NCBI GenBank assembly: GCA_035578905.1
Contig: JAQJVL010000285.1
Location: 1,090,001-1,154,000 of the forward strand
Source: Stictocephala bisonia
Lineage: Eukaryota > Arthropoda > Insecta > Hemiptera > Membracidae
DNA length: 64,000 nucleotides
Direction of reading: 5' to 3'
Shown: positions 1 to 12,725 of the stretch, in pieces
Layout: each line of letters begins with the position of its first letter
How positions within the stretch are numbered: position 1 is the first letter of the stretch
The notes under the pieces: generated by a model
What the model was told of the DNA's origin: nothing
What the model saw: only the letters and a program-made list of their open reading frames with translations
Databases searched by the model: none
Program-made: the position numbers and the translations under genes

Positions 1-739
1 TACACTTTAATAAGCGTTTTAAAATACTCACAAATTAAAACACAAACATTATCAACCATTTTTTAATTCCTCTGCCAGTTTATACATAAAAAATATCACC
101 TAAATCTTAAAACTGTGCTATGAATGAATGGTAAATCTATAACATTGGTCTACCAAGCACTTTGGGGTAGGCATAGAAATAAAGAGGTTGTGGGGGATCG
201 GCCATTTTTTCTGTTTTGCTGGGTTTAAGATGGCCCCCGGGGCCGACAAAGCGGCCCAAAATTTTCCGGGGGCGGGGTTTTAAAGCCTGTCAGTCGTTAA
301 TCACGACTATTGTAAACTGGCTGATTTATAATTTGCTCGTCAGTCATACAGTGCCTCCAACCCTTTAAACACGCCCCGCCCCCTTTCCAAACACCACATG
401 TCCCCCAACATCCCCAGGTTCACGAAGGCTTTCCTACAGTAATACCAAAACCCTAACCCCTCCGGGGTCCAAACCTTTAAATTTTCATCGAAAATTTTGA
501 TATGTAACCCGCATTTTTAATTTGAAATTTTGGCCACCTTTTTCCCGTGTTTAAAAAGGAAAAATATCGTTGATAAGAAGATAGAAAATATTATTATTAA
601 AATAACTCTTAAACTTTTTTTAAAGGTTTGGTGTACAAAAAAATTAATTTTAAAATAACTAATTTTAAAGGGGTTTGCACTGTAAATTACATCATTAAGT
701 CGACTCTAGTGGCTTAGTGCTGTAAACCAGTTTACTTGT

Positions 740-1110
740 GGACGTGTGGAGATTCTAGTCGAAGGCTGTATGCTCAGTCTTCTTAATACAGACACGGCGT
801 ACGCTCAATGGTTGCTACTTGCTATCGACGTGAACTCTACTAGAAAAGTCTTGGGTGTCCATGTTGGGTAGTAATCAAAGTTAAGATATTGTGAAGGGAA
901 GAGTATCAGGCTTGTCAGTTAGCTGAAAATCGGACCAATAGTACGTGGTTCGGATACCACGTAAAGATGTTCGCTTCTTAGTTGCCCTGGCTATTGAGCT
1001 ATCAAAAAATAACTCTTTGTGAGGAACAGTCAAGGAAAAGCAACAATCATTACACTTATTTATCTACACCCATCACATTCATTCGCCCCTATCTTTATGC
1101 CTTTGGCGTT
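740..1110 (+). repeat. tRNA-like dispersed repeat, copy 1
   Basis: The segment near 905-960 reads CTTGTCAGTTAGCTGAAAA, followed by GTACGTGGTTCGGATACCACG. The second part resembles a T-arm with a pol III B box (GGTTCGGATACC). The same core recurs at 3507-3570, and the flanks on both sides also match (CTCAGTCTTCTTAATAC upstream, then CTCTTTgTGAGGAA and CACCC-rich sequence downstream). This suggests a tRNA-derived SINE or a similar short repeat of about 350 bp. A functional tRNA is unlikely because no complete cloverleaf is visible. Confidence 0.5.
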
Positions 1111-1204
1111 CCCTTTTTGATGAAAAAAGAATAATAAAAATTTTTATTCAAAATACAGGGAAAATTTTAAAAAAATGGGATTTAGCTATAACTTCAAAAA
1201 TAGG

Positions 1205-1258
1205 GACGTGTGAGTGGGTCCATACCACTGTGGCACTGTACGTGTATGGGTGTGTATT
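1205..1258 (+). repeat. Remnant of the 36-bp CACTGTACGTGTA minisatellite
   Basis: About one and a half units are visible: GTGAGTGGGTCCATACCACTG, then GCACTGTACGTGTATGGGTG. The same core builds the array at 62891-63284, so this is a dispersed relic of that family. Confidence 0.5.
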
Positions 1259-3354
1259 GTCAATACTTTTGTACGCCTAATCACTTTGTTAGGGATATTT
1301 TTCATAACCCAGTCGTATTTCGGAAAATAAAGATCGGTTACTAAAAGAACGAGACCTGTTTTAGAAACTCAAATGTTGTATAAACGGATTAAAAAAGCTT
1401 TAAACTTTTTTTAAAGAAAGCATTAAAAGTTATCCCCCATTTTAAAAAAGCCCGTAGCAACTAAAAGAAGAGTTGTGCTCTAGTCGGACCAGTGGGAAAC
1501 ACAAGTAAAAACAACGGAAGGTCTTAACAATCTGTAAAAATTTAAAAGATTGGAAATGCGGTGTCGTTTCAGGCGACGACAGGGAAAAACGCAGCCATTC
1601 CTTCCGTCCGTATCCCTTTCCCCCCCCCCCCCAACCCCGATGAAAATTTACAGAAAAAAACACCGGCCCACCCCCAGCCGCCTCCAGTAAAGATAGATTG
1701 CACTTACATTTTCTAATTCTTTATTCAGGACTGGGTGATGCATTACGTTGGATTTAATATCGGAGTGCCACTGCCTCAGGCGACCAGGTGCCGCTCTACA
1801 TTCATCACCTCTGACATTCATTATTGGGACCAATCAATTGTCTCCTTACTTCCTTCCTGCAAGTAAAACGATGTTATTAATAAGTTCTTTATCACAGTTT
1901 TGGGTTATGAAATAAGATATTTCGTTTTTACCATTGGGGTATTGAAACAAGAAAATCTCCACCATATCGGTACCGTGAAGCCAGTTTTCCTATTCGGTGG
2001 AATTAGTTTTATGTTTGGTTTTTATAAAGGGGCGCGCGGGCCTCCCTCTGGGCCCTTTGTCTCTTCCCCCCTCTTTCCCCCCCACATGTTTAAATTACGA
2101 ATAAACTGAGGGTAATTTGTACCTAAAACCCCTCCCTCTAGCGGTTTTTGTAGATACAGACAGGCGCGCGGGCTACAGGGAAATTTATTGGATTGGAAGT
2201 TTTTTATCAAAGGCCAATGGGTTTTTTCATTCGTTTCATTGAATATATTTCCCGGGGCGTTTAAATGTCCCCCGGGCATTCCAAAATTTTCTGCCCTTTT
2301 CCCGTCCACGAAGTTTATTTTTTATTGTACTTTTTGGGTTTTCCCTGGGGTTTTATGCACCCGTGATAGAAACCAAAATGGGAAATTTTAAACCCCAACA
2401 TATATGCAAAGTGCTGTGCCTGTTGTTTTTGGTAGTTTTGAAGCACCTTCCTCGCAGATCATGTCTGAAACAATTTAACAATATCACATTTAATAATGAG
2501 TTATAAAAAACTATTCAACAATAAGTTTCATGGAAAAACTGGAGCCTGCCTCTCAGGCAATATTGGCGCTAATTATATTTTAACTACAGCTTTTTGGCGC
2601 CCCCCAAAGGGGTTTTCAATCTGTCGCTGACAGTAAGCGATAAAATAAAGCGTAATTTTAGACAGCATTTATATACCATCTCGTATATGGAGATATCACT
2701 AACTCATGTCCTTGTGTCATCTTTACAATACAAGTGAACGTACAAGATAACACAATGTTGTGGTAATCGATTCCTGTAAACCAAGTTTACAATCCTCAGT
2801 GCAAGGAACAAATGCCTTGGGTGAGTGTACTGTAAAACAATGACTACCCACCCTACTTTGTTTAGTCGGGAGGCAAAAACGAACTTGGAGAACTTGTCGC
2901 CACCACAATCAAAACCTTTTTTCTCAACTATTTGGGATTGCAAATGCTAAAACCTTTAATTTCGTTTAGGGAAATTTAAACCACAAAGGGTCCCCGTGTT
3001 TTTTAAAACCACTGCCAAATCAATATGTTTTGCGAAACCAATTGTACTTGCTGATCAAATACTCATTCACTTTATATTACAGTTCTGAGGCTAAAGAACG
3101 TTTAGTTTTAATTTGTACAAGCTTTTAAAAAATTGTATTGTTATTGTTTAGGTAGTGGTAAAAAGCATATTTTTTTCTCGATTTACAACGAATATATTAT
3201 TAGTCCTTTCAGTAAATAACTTGTCTGATCACTTCCTTCAATTTAAATTCACCTCTTTTCCTATACAGTTCAATGTTTGGTTTTTTTTACAAATTTTTAA
3301 GAATTTTTTTACAGTGATTAAAAAAAAAAGTTGGGGATAGTAGTAGGTGATAGG

Positions 3355-3690
3355 ATTTATTCTCAGTCTTCTTAATACGGTATTGCCCCAAAGGTTTTTC
3401 CATTGATGTGAACAGTTAAAATAGAGAAAAACCCGGGGGTCCCCTTTTGGGGGGTAGTCAAGGTTAAGATGTTTTTAAAGTTGTATTAAAGAAATTTTAA
3501 CTAATGTCAAGCTTGTCAGTTAGCTGAAATGAAAATCAGACCAATACTTCGTGGTTCGAATCCCACGTAAATACTGTTTCCCCGGTTATTAATAAAAAGC
3601 TCTTTTTGAGGAAAAAGCCCAAACCCTTTGTAACAAAAGACCCAAAATTCCCTTACCCCCATATTCACCCCTATTCTAAAAATTTTGCGT
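3355..3690 (+). repeat. tRNA-like dispersed repeat, copy 2
   Basis: This is a second copy of the repeat at 740-1110. Its tRNA-like part is clearer: GTCAGTTAGCTGAAATG is followed by CGTGGTTCGAATCCCACG, a perfect five-base T-stem around TTCGAAT. Between CTCAGTCTTCTTAATAC and this core, parts of copy 1 are replaced by runs such as CCCGGGGGTCCCC. It is probably a tRNA-derived SINE. Confidence 0.5.
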
Positions 3691-4679
3691 CTTACTGATT
3701 AATAAAACATATCTAATTGAAGACAATAGTTAAAAAAGTTTTAGTTGGTAAACATCGTATCTTAACAACTAACTTCAGTTATAGTCTTAAGAATTCAGCT
3801 TAAAATTGTTTTAAATTTTTGACTTAAAAAAATTTTAAAACCCTTTACATAAATTTTAAAAATTTTGGGCTGTAAATTTAATTTTTGCTTTTGTTTTAAA
3901 AAAAAGAATTTAGTTATAAAAACCTCAAGTGTTTGAATTTAATAAATTCTAATCTCTTGCTGAAATTTAAATTAGTTCTTAATTACAAACGGACAACTTA
4001 TTCACTAGGATTAAATAATACTTGTTAAACAGTTTATCTTTTTTTATCTTGTTCTTGCACTTACTGCAAAAATGTGAGTAGTTTACTGGGAAAAGGGGGG
4101 GGGAAATTTAAGTTAAACGGTGCAAAAGGGGCTCGGCAAGAAGGGAAAAATCGGGAAAATGTCTAAAACCAGTTTTTTACAAGTTGAACCTTTTAAAATG
4201 GCAAGAGCTTGTGTTAAGCACCCATTTTTAAAATGAGAAAGGCGGGCCCCATTACAGGCTTTGCGGTTTAACATGTAGATAAGGATTACATTAACCTCCA
4301 CTAATTTCCTCCCGCACTCTAAACCTCTTCCCCCCCACAAAATATTACTTAAATAATGGTTTTTTTCCTCCCCCTTTAAGATTATATTTTGTTGGGGGTG
4401 GGGTATTTGCTTAAAAGAAAAATTAAAAATTACAATTTAAAAAAGGCTCTGTTTTTCAATTTGTTTACATATTGGGCCCCTTTAATGTTTAAAACTTTCC
4501 CAAGTGATTACAGATTTAAAGGGAGGGACATCATTACCTCACCTAAAAATCTATTTTTTTAAGTAACTATCAGTTTTCTGCCATACTAGGGGGACAGGAG
4601 CCAGAAGAAAATCTTGAATGAGAACATAGGTTGAGGTTTTAAATTTGGGGGAACAAAATACCGAAAATTTTTCCAAAAA

Positions 4680-5110
4680 ATAGGGTTGGGAATAACCCCC
4701 CCGCCCCCTGTACCCGTACAATGATATTGACCCCCCCACCCACATATTTCAAATCAGTGGTATTGGGCCCCCCCCCGGCCACTTCACACTTTTCAGTGGA
4801 TTGACCCAAACCCGGGCCCCCCCAAACCCCGAACCCGTGGTAATGGCCCACCCGCCCCCTCAAAAAACGGGACAGTGGTATTACCCACCCTCTCCCTTTC
4901 CTTTAAAGTACGTGGTTTTGACCCCCCCCCCCCTTTATTTTAAAATTTAAAGTGGTATTGGGCCCACCCTCCCCCCCCCACATTTCAGTGGTTTTGACCC
5001 ACCCATAACGTAAAAAATTTATTTTGTATGGTAACAGTTTCAACGTTGTTGTAAGGGGCAGGGGGATGGGTCAAAGCAACTGTTTTTTTGTATGGGCGGG
5101 TGGGGAGTGC
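4680..5110. repeat. Degraded array of the 36-bp minisatellite
   Basis: Phrases such as CAGTGGTATT...ACCCACCC and GTGGTTTTGACCCACCCATA recur every 30-60 bases on this strand, and GTATGGGCGGGTGGG occurs near 5090. They match the reverse complement of the unit seen at 59690-59795 and 62891-63284. Long C and A runs blur the period, so the unit number is unclear. Confidence 0.45.
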
Positions 5111-8100
5111 CGTAAAAAAAAAAAAAAATTTAATTTTTGGGGAAAACCTTTGGGGAAAAAACAGGTTTTTTGGTTTTTTTTTATTGGTGAAAAAAAAAAA
5201 AAAAAAATAAAAAAAAAAAAAAATTTAGAAAAGATTTTAACAAAGGGTTTGGGTCGATAAATATATATGGAAAGGAAAAATTTAAAAAAAAAAAATGTTT
5301 CTTGAAAATTTTCTAAAATAAAGATTTTCTAGGTGTTCGAAATTTTATCCAATTGATGTTTTTTTTTAATTTTTAATATTCTTTTTGAAAAGTTTAGAGT
5401 TTCCCCAAATTTTTTCCCGGTATTTCAAATTTAGGAATAATTAAATTTCCAAAAATATGTAAGTAATAGAGTTTTTTAAAAAATTTTTATAAGTAGATAG
5501 TTCCTTTAAAATAAATTAAAATCATCTAAAATTTTACACTGGTTTAAAAATTTTAAAAAGTTAAAAATTTTTAAAAAACTCCTAAGAAATAATTTTGTAG
5601 GGTACTTTATAAATCCTCAAAATCAAAAGCTTTGGGTGGTCCACATGGAGTTAAAAAAATATAAAACGTAAGCATAGGTCGAGATGTTAATAATTAATTT
5701 TAAAGGGCTTGTATAGCAGAGAATACCTCAAATATTACTAAAAAAAGGTGCTAAATTTTAATTTAATAGTTTTAAATTTGTTTGATATAGTACATAGTTC
5801 CTTTGATTTACTAGTGTGCTTGGATCGTGGTTACTAATAAAATGTATTTCTACAACTGAGTAAACCCTTTAAAGATTAGCCTATTCGTACTGGATCATTC
5901 TTTTTAGACCTGTTTGTGGTATTCAGGGCCCAAATTTAAGGGAATTTTGGCGCCCGTAGGCTATCTTGGGCTTGGGGGCCCCCCCCACCACCCAGCTTTT
6001 TCTCTTTTGATTCAATAATTAAAAAGGGTTTTGAGGTTTCAGGGCCATTTTAAAAAATTTTTTTCATATAAAAAAAACTTTCGTCAAAATTTAAAAAACC
6101 AATTTACTCTTTAGGAAAAAAAGAAAAGTCGGAAATAAAAAATATATTTTTCAAAGGTCCCTTTAAAAATGCGCTTTTATATATACAAATTGTAATGTAT
6201 TGTCCTGACTACAAATTCAAAGGTTTTAAAAAAACAAAGTTTGTTAATATTTCAAAAAAAAAAAAAACAGTAAATTTTAAAAAGTAAAAATGCAAACTTG
6301 CAAAAGGGTGCTAAAAATTGAATTTTTATCAAAGTAAGGGTGGTCTATTTTTGTCTAGGTAAAAATTATTTTATTTTTTTAAAAAGAAAATTAAAGGGTT
6401 TCCCAATTATTTTAAAAATTGGGGCTTTTTACGGGCAAAAAATTATCACAGTTATATTACAGTAGACGTTTAAAATGAATTTGTATCACAAAAATTTTTT
6501 GAACGTTTTTTTAAAACTATGTGCATTTTTCAGTAAGTATAAAAAGGGGTGATAATTTGGGGACTTTAAAAGGGTTTTTAAAGTTACGACAAACTGAATA
6601 GTAGTATTTAAATTCCCTTTTTTAAATCATTCTGGAAAGAGTCTTATAAGTTTTTTGTTTAAATTTTTAAAAAATTTTAGGAAAAAATCAAACAAAACCA
6701 AACCAAAAAATAAAGGGTTTTTTATTGTATACGTATGGGTTTGGGGTTTCTCTAACTTTTTTTACATTAAATCACTGAAAGGGTTTCAAAAAGAAATTAA
6801 AGTACACTTTATTAACTTTTTTCTTTTTTATTCCCAAATAAAAAAAGTTACTTTGGGGTTTTTTAAAAGGGAAAGACATTTTTTGATATAATACTTTGTG
6901 ATTTTTAAACATTTAATTACAATACCTAACAAAGAGCTAGAAGATTTAAAAAAAAAATTTTTAAATTTCAATTAACAAAACATTTAGGGTTTCTTGTGAC
7001 GATTTAAATAATTTTTTTACTTTAAAATCTTTTTTCCGTGCTTTTGGGTGAGGCGAACGCATTAATCAAGTCATCAATTGGAAAAGTGGGACGTAGTTTA
7101 CTTTCAATGAATAAGAAAAGCGAGTGGGCCCGTAGTTTTTTTCTGCCGTAGAGTTTGGGCCTCAAAAAATTCTTCCCCTCGAGTAAGAGCAAAAGGACCT
7201 TTCTCCGCTGCAATTAGTTTTAAAAACCAAAGCTTAAGAAGATCCTCAATGCAACATCCACGTTAGGAAAAAGAGACTCAAGTTTTAAAAATTTTTAAAA
7301 AGTTTCAGTAGCCTGTAAAGGGTTTTAAATACCTGGTGGTTTCATTTTTTTTTCTTTCGCCAATTTGTCTGCCAATAAAATTTTCCTCTTTATAGAATGT
7401 GTTGCTGTATTTTAAAAAACTCGAAATACAAAAACCCCATTTTTGGGAAATGATTGCCCAAAAAATTTTTGGAAAAACTCATTCATTTAAATTGGTTGCC
7501 CTTTTCCTTCAAATTTTGCTATCATTTGGGTTCAAATTCCACAAAAGTTGAATGAGTCTCGCAGGTGATATAAAAACGATTTTCTCATTGTTGATGGGCC
7601 TAAGGGGTGTAAACAAAAAGCTTTGAAGTAACAATTTATCACGGGAATTTATTTTTCCCTCCATCAAACTCTGTGTGCCCCTCTTTGCTTTTTCCCCCCC
7701 AAAAGGGCCAATTTTTTTTTTTCTTTTTCCTTTTTTTTTTTTTGTTTGTAACTTGGAAATTGCACTTTACGATCCTTACCCTTTTAAAAATGGAAAATGT
7801 TTTCCCCGTTTCTTAATGAATCGAGAAGACTCTAAAGCTCGTCAAAAAGTGCCCTTGATCTAAGTCTCCATCTTCAAAACCCGAAGTTGTTTAAACTGAC
7901 AAACTTGAAACTTGTAATATTTAAATTTCCAAAAAACCAAAACATGAGGGGTTTTCTCTAAAGGGCCCGAAGCTTCTCAAAACAAATGTTTGGCTTCAAG
8001 TCGAACCCTTCCTTTTTTTTCTCTTTTTGTTTTGGGAAATGAGTCTTTTTAAACTGCACATTTGGGTTTAAAAGCACTTGTGCATAGCTTTACTGGCGTC

Positions 8101-11100
8101 GCCTTGCACTTTCCCCGGATTTTTGAAAGGCTTTTTTAAATGTCCAAAAAGTTTTTATCCCTAATGAGCAAGGGGAGTATCCCAACTTTTTTTGTAAAAA
8201 GGGGAAAAAAAAAAAATTTTAAAATTTGTGTTCAAGGGCCAAAAAAAAATCCCAAAAGAAAAAACGCTACTTCTAACCCGCAGCCGAAAAATACTACTGT
8301 AAAAGAGTTGGGACAAGGAATGAAATGAGCAAGGGGGGGTTTTTTTTTATTTTTTTTTTTTTTTGTATTTTGCCCTTTGTAGCAACCCCCGACATATTAC
8401 TTGCGGTTGTCGGGAGGGTTTTTCCTCTTTCATCACTGATATTTTAAAATTCAAAACTTTCAAGGGGTTTTTCATTACGGCCTTCTCCCTGTCTTCCCCC
8501 CTTTAAAAGGCCACTATTTGGGATGAAAGTTTTTTGAAAACTTTATTAGGTGGGCCCTCCCAAAAGCTACAAAAAAAAAAGAATGACAAATGTTTAACTG
8601 ATCTTTCCCTTGGGAAACATCGGGAGTAGAGGGCGACAATGATTGAAAAGTACTTAGATTCTTGATAAACAAAAACGATTTTTTTTTTTCACATGGTTTT
8701 GCTTTTAAAAATACAATAAACTCGTTTTACTATCGGGAAAATAAGTAAGAGGGCCTCCCTTGCCTTTATTTCCCAAAACAGCCAATGGCCCGCCCTAAAA
8801 GGATCAAACTTGCAGAGAAACTCGATACAACCTAGAAAATTTCCCTTTAAAGTTGATTTCCCAAAATTTCATTTTCCCCCTGAAATGGAAGCCCCTCGGG
8901 AAGTTTAAAAAACCCTTTAAATACTTCAACAAAACCCTTAAACAAAAAACCCATTTTCCAGTTAAATTCCTTCTACTTGATGCTGGGTCATGCAGATTGA
9001 AACAAAAATCTTGATAAAATTAAATTTGGGTTAAATATTTGGGTTTATTTCAAAACCCTTGTTTTAAAAAAACCTTGGGTTTTTGAAAAACAATCATTAA
9101 AAAACCAAAAAACCCCCCCAAACCAAAATTTTCCCCCCCCAAAAACGGGAAGGAGCCCCAAATTAAAATAACCCGTCGATTTTGAATAATAAGGTAGTTT
9201 TCCCTTTATACTTTCGCCATTTAAAAAGTTTTTTTTGAAAAAAAAAAAAAGCTTTAAATTCAAATTTCCCCGGTTTTACCCGAATATTGTTCATAGATTT
9301 TGGAAAAACCCCATCGGGATTTTGGTTTTTTAAATGTTTCAGCGCAAAATATTGGGGCAATTCCCCCTTTTTCCTTTCCCCCAAAACAGGGTCATACAAG
9401 ATTTTTTTGGATCTTTTACCTTAAATTTGTTGATGATGAATCTGTAATTGCTGTCCAAAATTTTGCAATTTGGTTGTTGATGAAGGTAAGGGGACGAAGG
9501 CAAGGTGCAGTTTTTTTCCGGTGCTAGCAGTATGGTGTCTGAAATCATTCCGTGACCCCTGGTGGTCGGAGTCGCCTCCCCCACTTCGTTTTCCCCCCCT
9601 TCCCCTAAAAAAATTAAAAATCCGCCCCCGATGGGTTCCCCTTTTTAAATAGCAACCAAGGTTTTTTTTTCAAAAAGAGCCCAAAAAAGTTTTTGGCTTT
9701 TTTTAAAAAATGGCCCCCTAGTTTAAGAATTTTTAAAATACCCAGAGCACTTTCGCGTTCAAAATTTCGGGTTCCCCAAACCCTTTTAAACCCCAAAATT
9801 TTCAGAACCCACTTTGGGGTTTTTTTTCCCCCATGGTTTTTAGTGTAATTCCTGCCTACCCAAACTTTTGGAAAAAAGGAAAAAAACCCTTTAAAAAAAA
9901 GTTTTAAAAAAATACCCAAAAACTATAAATAACCCCTCTCCCGTTTCCAAATGTTTATACTTTAAAAAGGCGAAAGGGAAAAAAAAACCAATTTATACCA
10001 AAAAAACCATAAAAATTTTTAAAAAAAAAACAAACAAAAGCGGGCACTTTTGCGGGACATACAGGAAAACATGACGACCTGCCAAAAGGCCTGATGAAAA
10101 TGCAGTTAGTTTGGGGTTTAAAAAAAACAATCTTTTTTCCCCGAAAAATCAAGTGTTTGGGCCAAAACTTGGCGGCAAAGGTAAAAAAACCTAAACCCAA
10201 ATTGGCGGCGGGGCCCCTCCCCCCGGGAACCCAAAATTTTTCCCTTTTAAATTTCCCTACCCCCTTAAAGTTAAAAGATAATTCATTTCATTTCGAGGTT
10301 AATTTGCCCAGGTAGACGCAAATTTTTTAATGAAATTTCCACTTTAAATTTTTTTTTATTACTTTTTAGTTTGTAGCAGTTAAGCTGGAAAATCATATAT
10401 TTTTTGTTATAAAACCAAAAAAAAAATTCCTTTTTTAAAAAAATTCCCGAAAGGGGCCCCCCCCAAAAAGCAGTGGGGGGCCTTTGCGCCCTAGGCTGGT
10501 TTGCCCCACTTGTTAAAAAACCCCGGGGCCTGGTTTTGGTTTAAAAATTTCAAAAATTTTTTTTGGTAGACAACCCCTTTAAAATTTATGTTCCCATTGA
10601 TCTATGTTTTGGGGGTTTTTTTTAAAAAATTTTTTTACCAAAAAAGTAGTGGACCAAAACCCGCATTTTGGGTGGAAGTTCCCCCCTAATTTAAAAAACC
10701 CTAAAAAAAATTTCTTTTTTTTTTTTCTTAAGGTTTTTTTGTTAAAACAATTTTCAAAAAATTTTAAACCGAACCAAACCCCACAAAAACAACCCCCAAC
10801 CGGGGAAATAATTTAACCCTTCCCTTTAAAAAGGGCCTTTTCATTGTAATCTTTTTAAAAAATGAAAAAATGCTCATTTTAAATTTTAAGTGTAATCTTT
10901 TCAGGTCGGGTTTTTGGGGAAAGAGGACCTAATATAAAATTTGATGTACCCTTTCTCGCCTATGGGTTTTAATTTAAAAGTTTTTTTTTTTTTTTTTTAA
11001 ATTTCCCTTTTCCCCCCCCAAAATTTGGTGGAAAAATGGAAAAGTTACTTCAAAATATAGGAGTAGTAATGATGTACAAAATGTTATTCCTGTACATTTT

Positions 11101-11472
11101 TAACCCTTCAGGGAAAAAATTAAAACCAGTTTGGGACTATTTGTTAAAAGTTTTCACCCCCGGGACAGGGGAAACCCTTTCAAAGTAGGCCCAAAATTTT
11201 GATTTCCTCTGTTGTCAATGTGTCGAACCTGAGTGTCGGCAAGTCTGCATTCCTGCGGTCATTACCAAGACTCCCTTAAATTCTTAGAAATAGTTCGGTC
11301 TAATGCAATGCTATTAATTGAACTATTGTTCACAAATAATTAGGCAATGGTTCATTTTCTTACCAAACGAAGACCAATCACAAATACTTGAATCACAATT
11401 CTACGACATCCTGCTGACCAGATAGTTGGCAATATCACAATAGTAAGAAAATAACACTAGTTTTGTAAAAAT

Positions 11473-11747
11473 ATGAAATACTACAAAATGAAACTTCCTC
11501 CGCACCATATGTACAATTCCATTGAATTAATATGGGCCTCATTAAAAGAAATTTCGGTGGGGAAACACATTGCCTTCTCTCAGTTGAGAAGTTATTCAGC
11601 TAGTGAGAAGTGTTATTTCAGAAATCTGACCTTTGGCAACATTGCTGTGACCGTGCAAAACAGGAAGAAGAGGAAAATGTTTCAGCCACAACAATGGAAT
11701 ATTGTATAACATTTGTTGGGGAAAATGATGATGATGGAGCTTTTTGA
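11473..11747 (+). pseudogene. C-terminal remnant of a DDE-type DNA transposase
   Basis: The frame opening at 11473 encodes LPPHHMYNSIELIWASLKE. This closely resembles the region around the last catalytic acidic residue in Tc1/mariner-like (IS630 superfamily) transposases, which usually read LPPYH...NPIE.IW..LK. After about 55 codons the likely frame shifts. In the next frame the sequence continues WQHCCDRAKQEEEEN and ends in an acidic FVGENDDDGAF tail with a stop at 11745-11747. A basic/acidic C-terminus is common in these proteins. The rest of the transposase is absent, and there is no TIR I could recognise. This is a dead fragment; the superfamily is inferred from the short motif. Confidence 0.6.
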
Positions 11748-12614
11748 TTTAAGGTGTTGCAACTAGTTTTAGATTTCGTAGGATAAACTTAATTAAGCAA
11801 ATATAGCCAATAGGTTTGACAAATTATGTATTATGTAAATATTTTTACATGTTTTTGTTACGTTTTATTGTTAATATTCTGTAACTACATATTTGTAAAT
11901 AAATATCAACTTTTAACAAGGCTTTGATCGCTTATCATACAGAGTGAGCTGTTCTAAAAGTGGTAAGCCTGCTTGGTTCTTTACTTGTCAACAGGACATT
12001 GTAGAATTGTTATATTGGTCTTCATTTGGTGAAAAAATTGAACATTATTTTATTATTTGAGATCAACAGTTCAATTTATACCATGTATTGGACCAAGCTA
12101 GTTCAAAAAATTTAAGGGAGGCTTGCTAATGATTCTCGGGTTCCACACAATGATAATGTTTTGACTACAGAGGATTAGGACTCCTTAGCCTACCTGGACC
12201 CTGTGAACCTTATGATGGCGAAATTATACACACTGTATAGTTAAAAAGTAAGCATATTAACATAACTATACAATTTTACAGATACAAATATTCTTTTAAT
12301 TATATACAAAACTCTAAATATTATTTGAATATTTAATTGTTCATTACAGAAATACTTCCAGAATTAGCTGCATGTAAGATGGGTGAGTGTATTCGTCAAG
12401 ACACAGTTCTTCAGTGCCCCAATCAAACACAGAGAACTCAATTTACAGTTTAATTAATGCATATTGGTCACTGAAAACTTGATTGCTTTGTGATTTGAAT
12501 AGTTTCTTTTTACCAAGGATTGATATGAAGCGATCATCGAGTTTAGAGATTTTACAAACGTTTTCAGAATTCAACACGTTCACCACGATGACTTGTTAGT
12601 AATAAACACACAAT

Positions 12615-12655
12615 CTCACAAATTTTCAATGCCACTGGCATTTTCTTCAGGTGAG
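12615..12655 (-). ncRNA. Hammerhead-ribozyme-like motif in Penelope end
   Basis: Read on the minus strand this is CTCAC, then the core CTGAAGA, one extra A, a six-base stem AATGCC/GGCATT closed by AGT, then GAAA, ATTT and GTGAG. CTGANGA and GAAA are the two conserved strands of the hammerhead catalytic core. CTCAC/GTGAG forms stem I. Stem III would be the two-base AA/UU, which could work as a dimer because AAUU is self-complementary. The single extra base before stem II is unusual for a textbook hammerhead. Penelope-like elements are known to carry hammerhead motifs in their terminal repeats. Activity is inferred only. Confidence 0.6.
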
Positions 12656-12684
12656 TAGAGCAATTTTCTTCAGGTCTCTCTCTA

Positions 12685-12725
12685 CTCACCTGAAGAAAAT
12701 GCCAGTGGCATTGAAAATTTGTGAG
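12685..12725 (+). ncRNA. Hammerhead-ribozyme-like motif in Penelope end
   Basis: This is an identical 41-nt copy of the motif at 12615-12655 in opposite orientation, 29 bases away. All elements are intact: stem I CTCAC/GTGAG, core CTGAAGA and GAAA, and a six-base stem II with an AGT loop. Confidence 0.6.

Larger units (their letters stand above)
1..11195. other. Homopolymer-rich, probably low-quality sequence
   Basis: Runs of three to ten identical bases (AAAA, TTTT, GGGG, CCCC) are far denser here than anywhere to the right. They alternate with short stretches that read normally (for example around 2700-2900 and 3060-3180). No open frame resembles a protein I recognise; the ORFs of 60-100 codons are low-complexity Lys/Phe/Asn/Gly strings. 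A repeat present near 780-1100 recurs near 3360-3690, and there several ordinary stretches are replaced by homopolymers. That is what a poor consensus would do. The texture becomes normal near 11200. A real, unusual low-complexity region is possible but less likely. I annotate only the repeats named separately below. Confidence 0.6.

Noticed and set aside
905..960. Functional tRNA genes (also 3507-3570, 19533-19608, 30998-31084, 36699-36730)
   Set aside because: A- and B-box-like words are present, but acceptor and anticodon stems do not pair properly and the flanks continue as repeats, so they are SINE-like.
5024..5260. Lys/Phe/Gly-rich ORFs in 1-11.2 kb
   Set aside because: They are made of homopolymer runs and resemble no protein; the region appears to be unreliable sequence.
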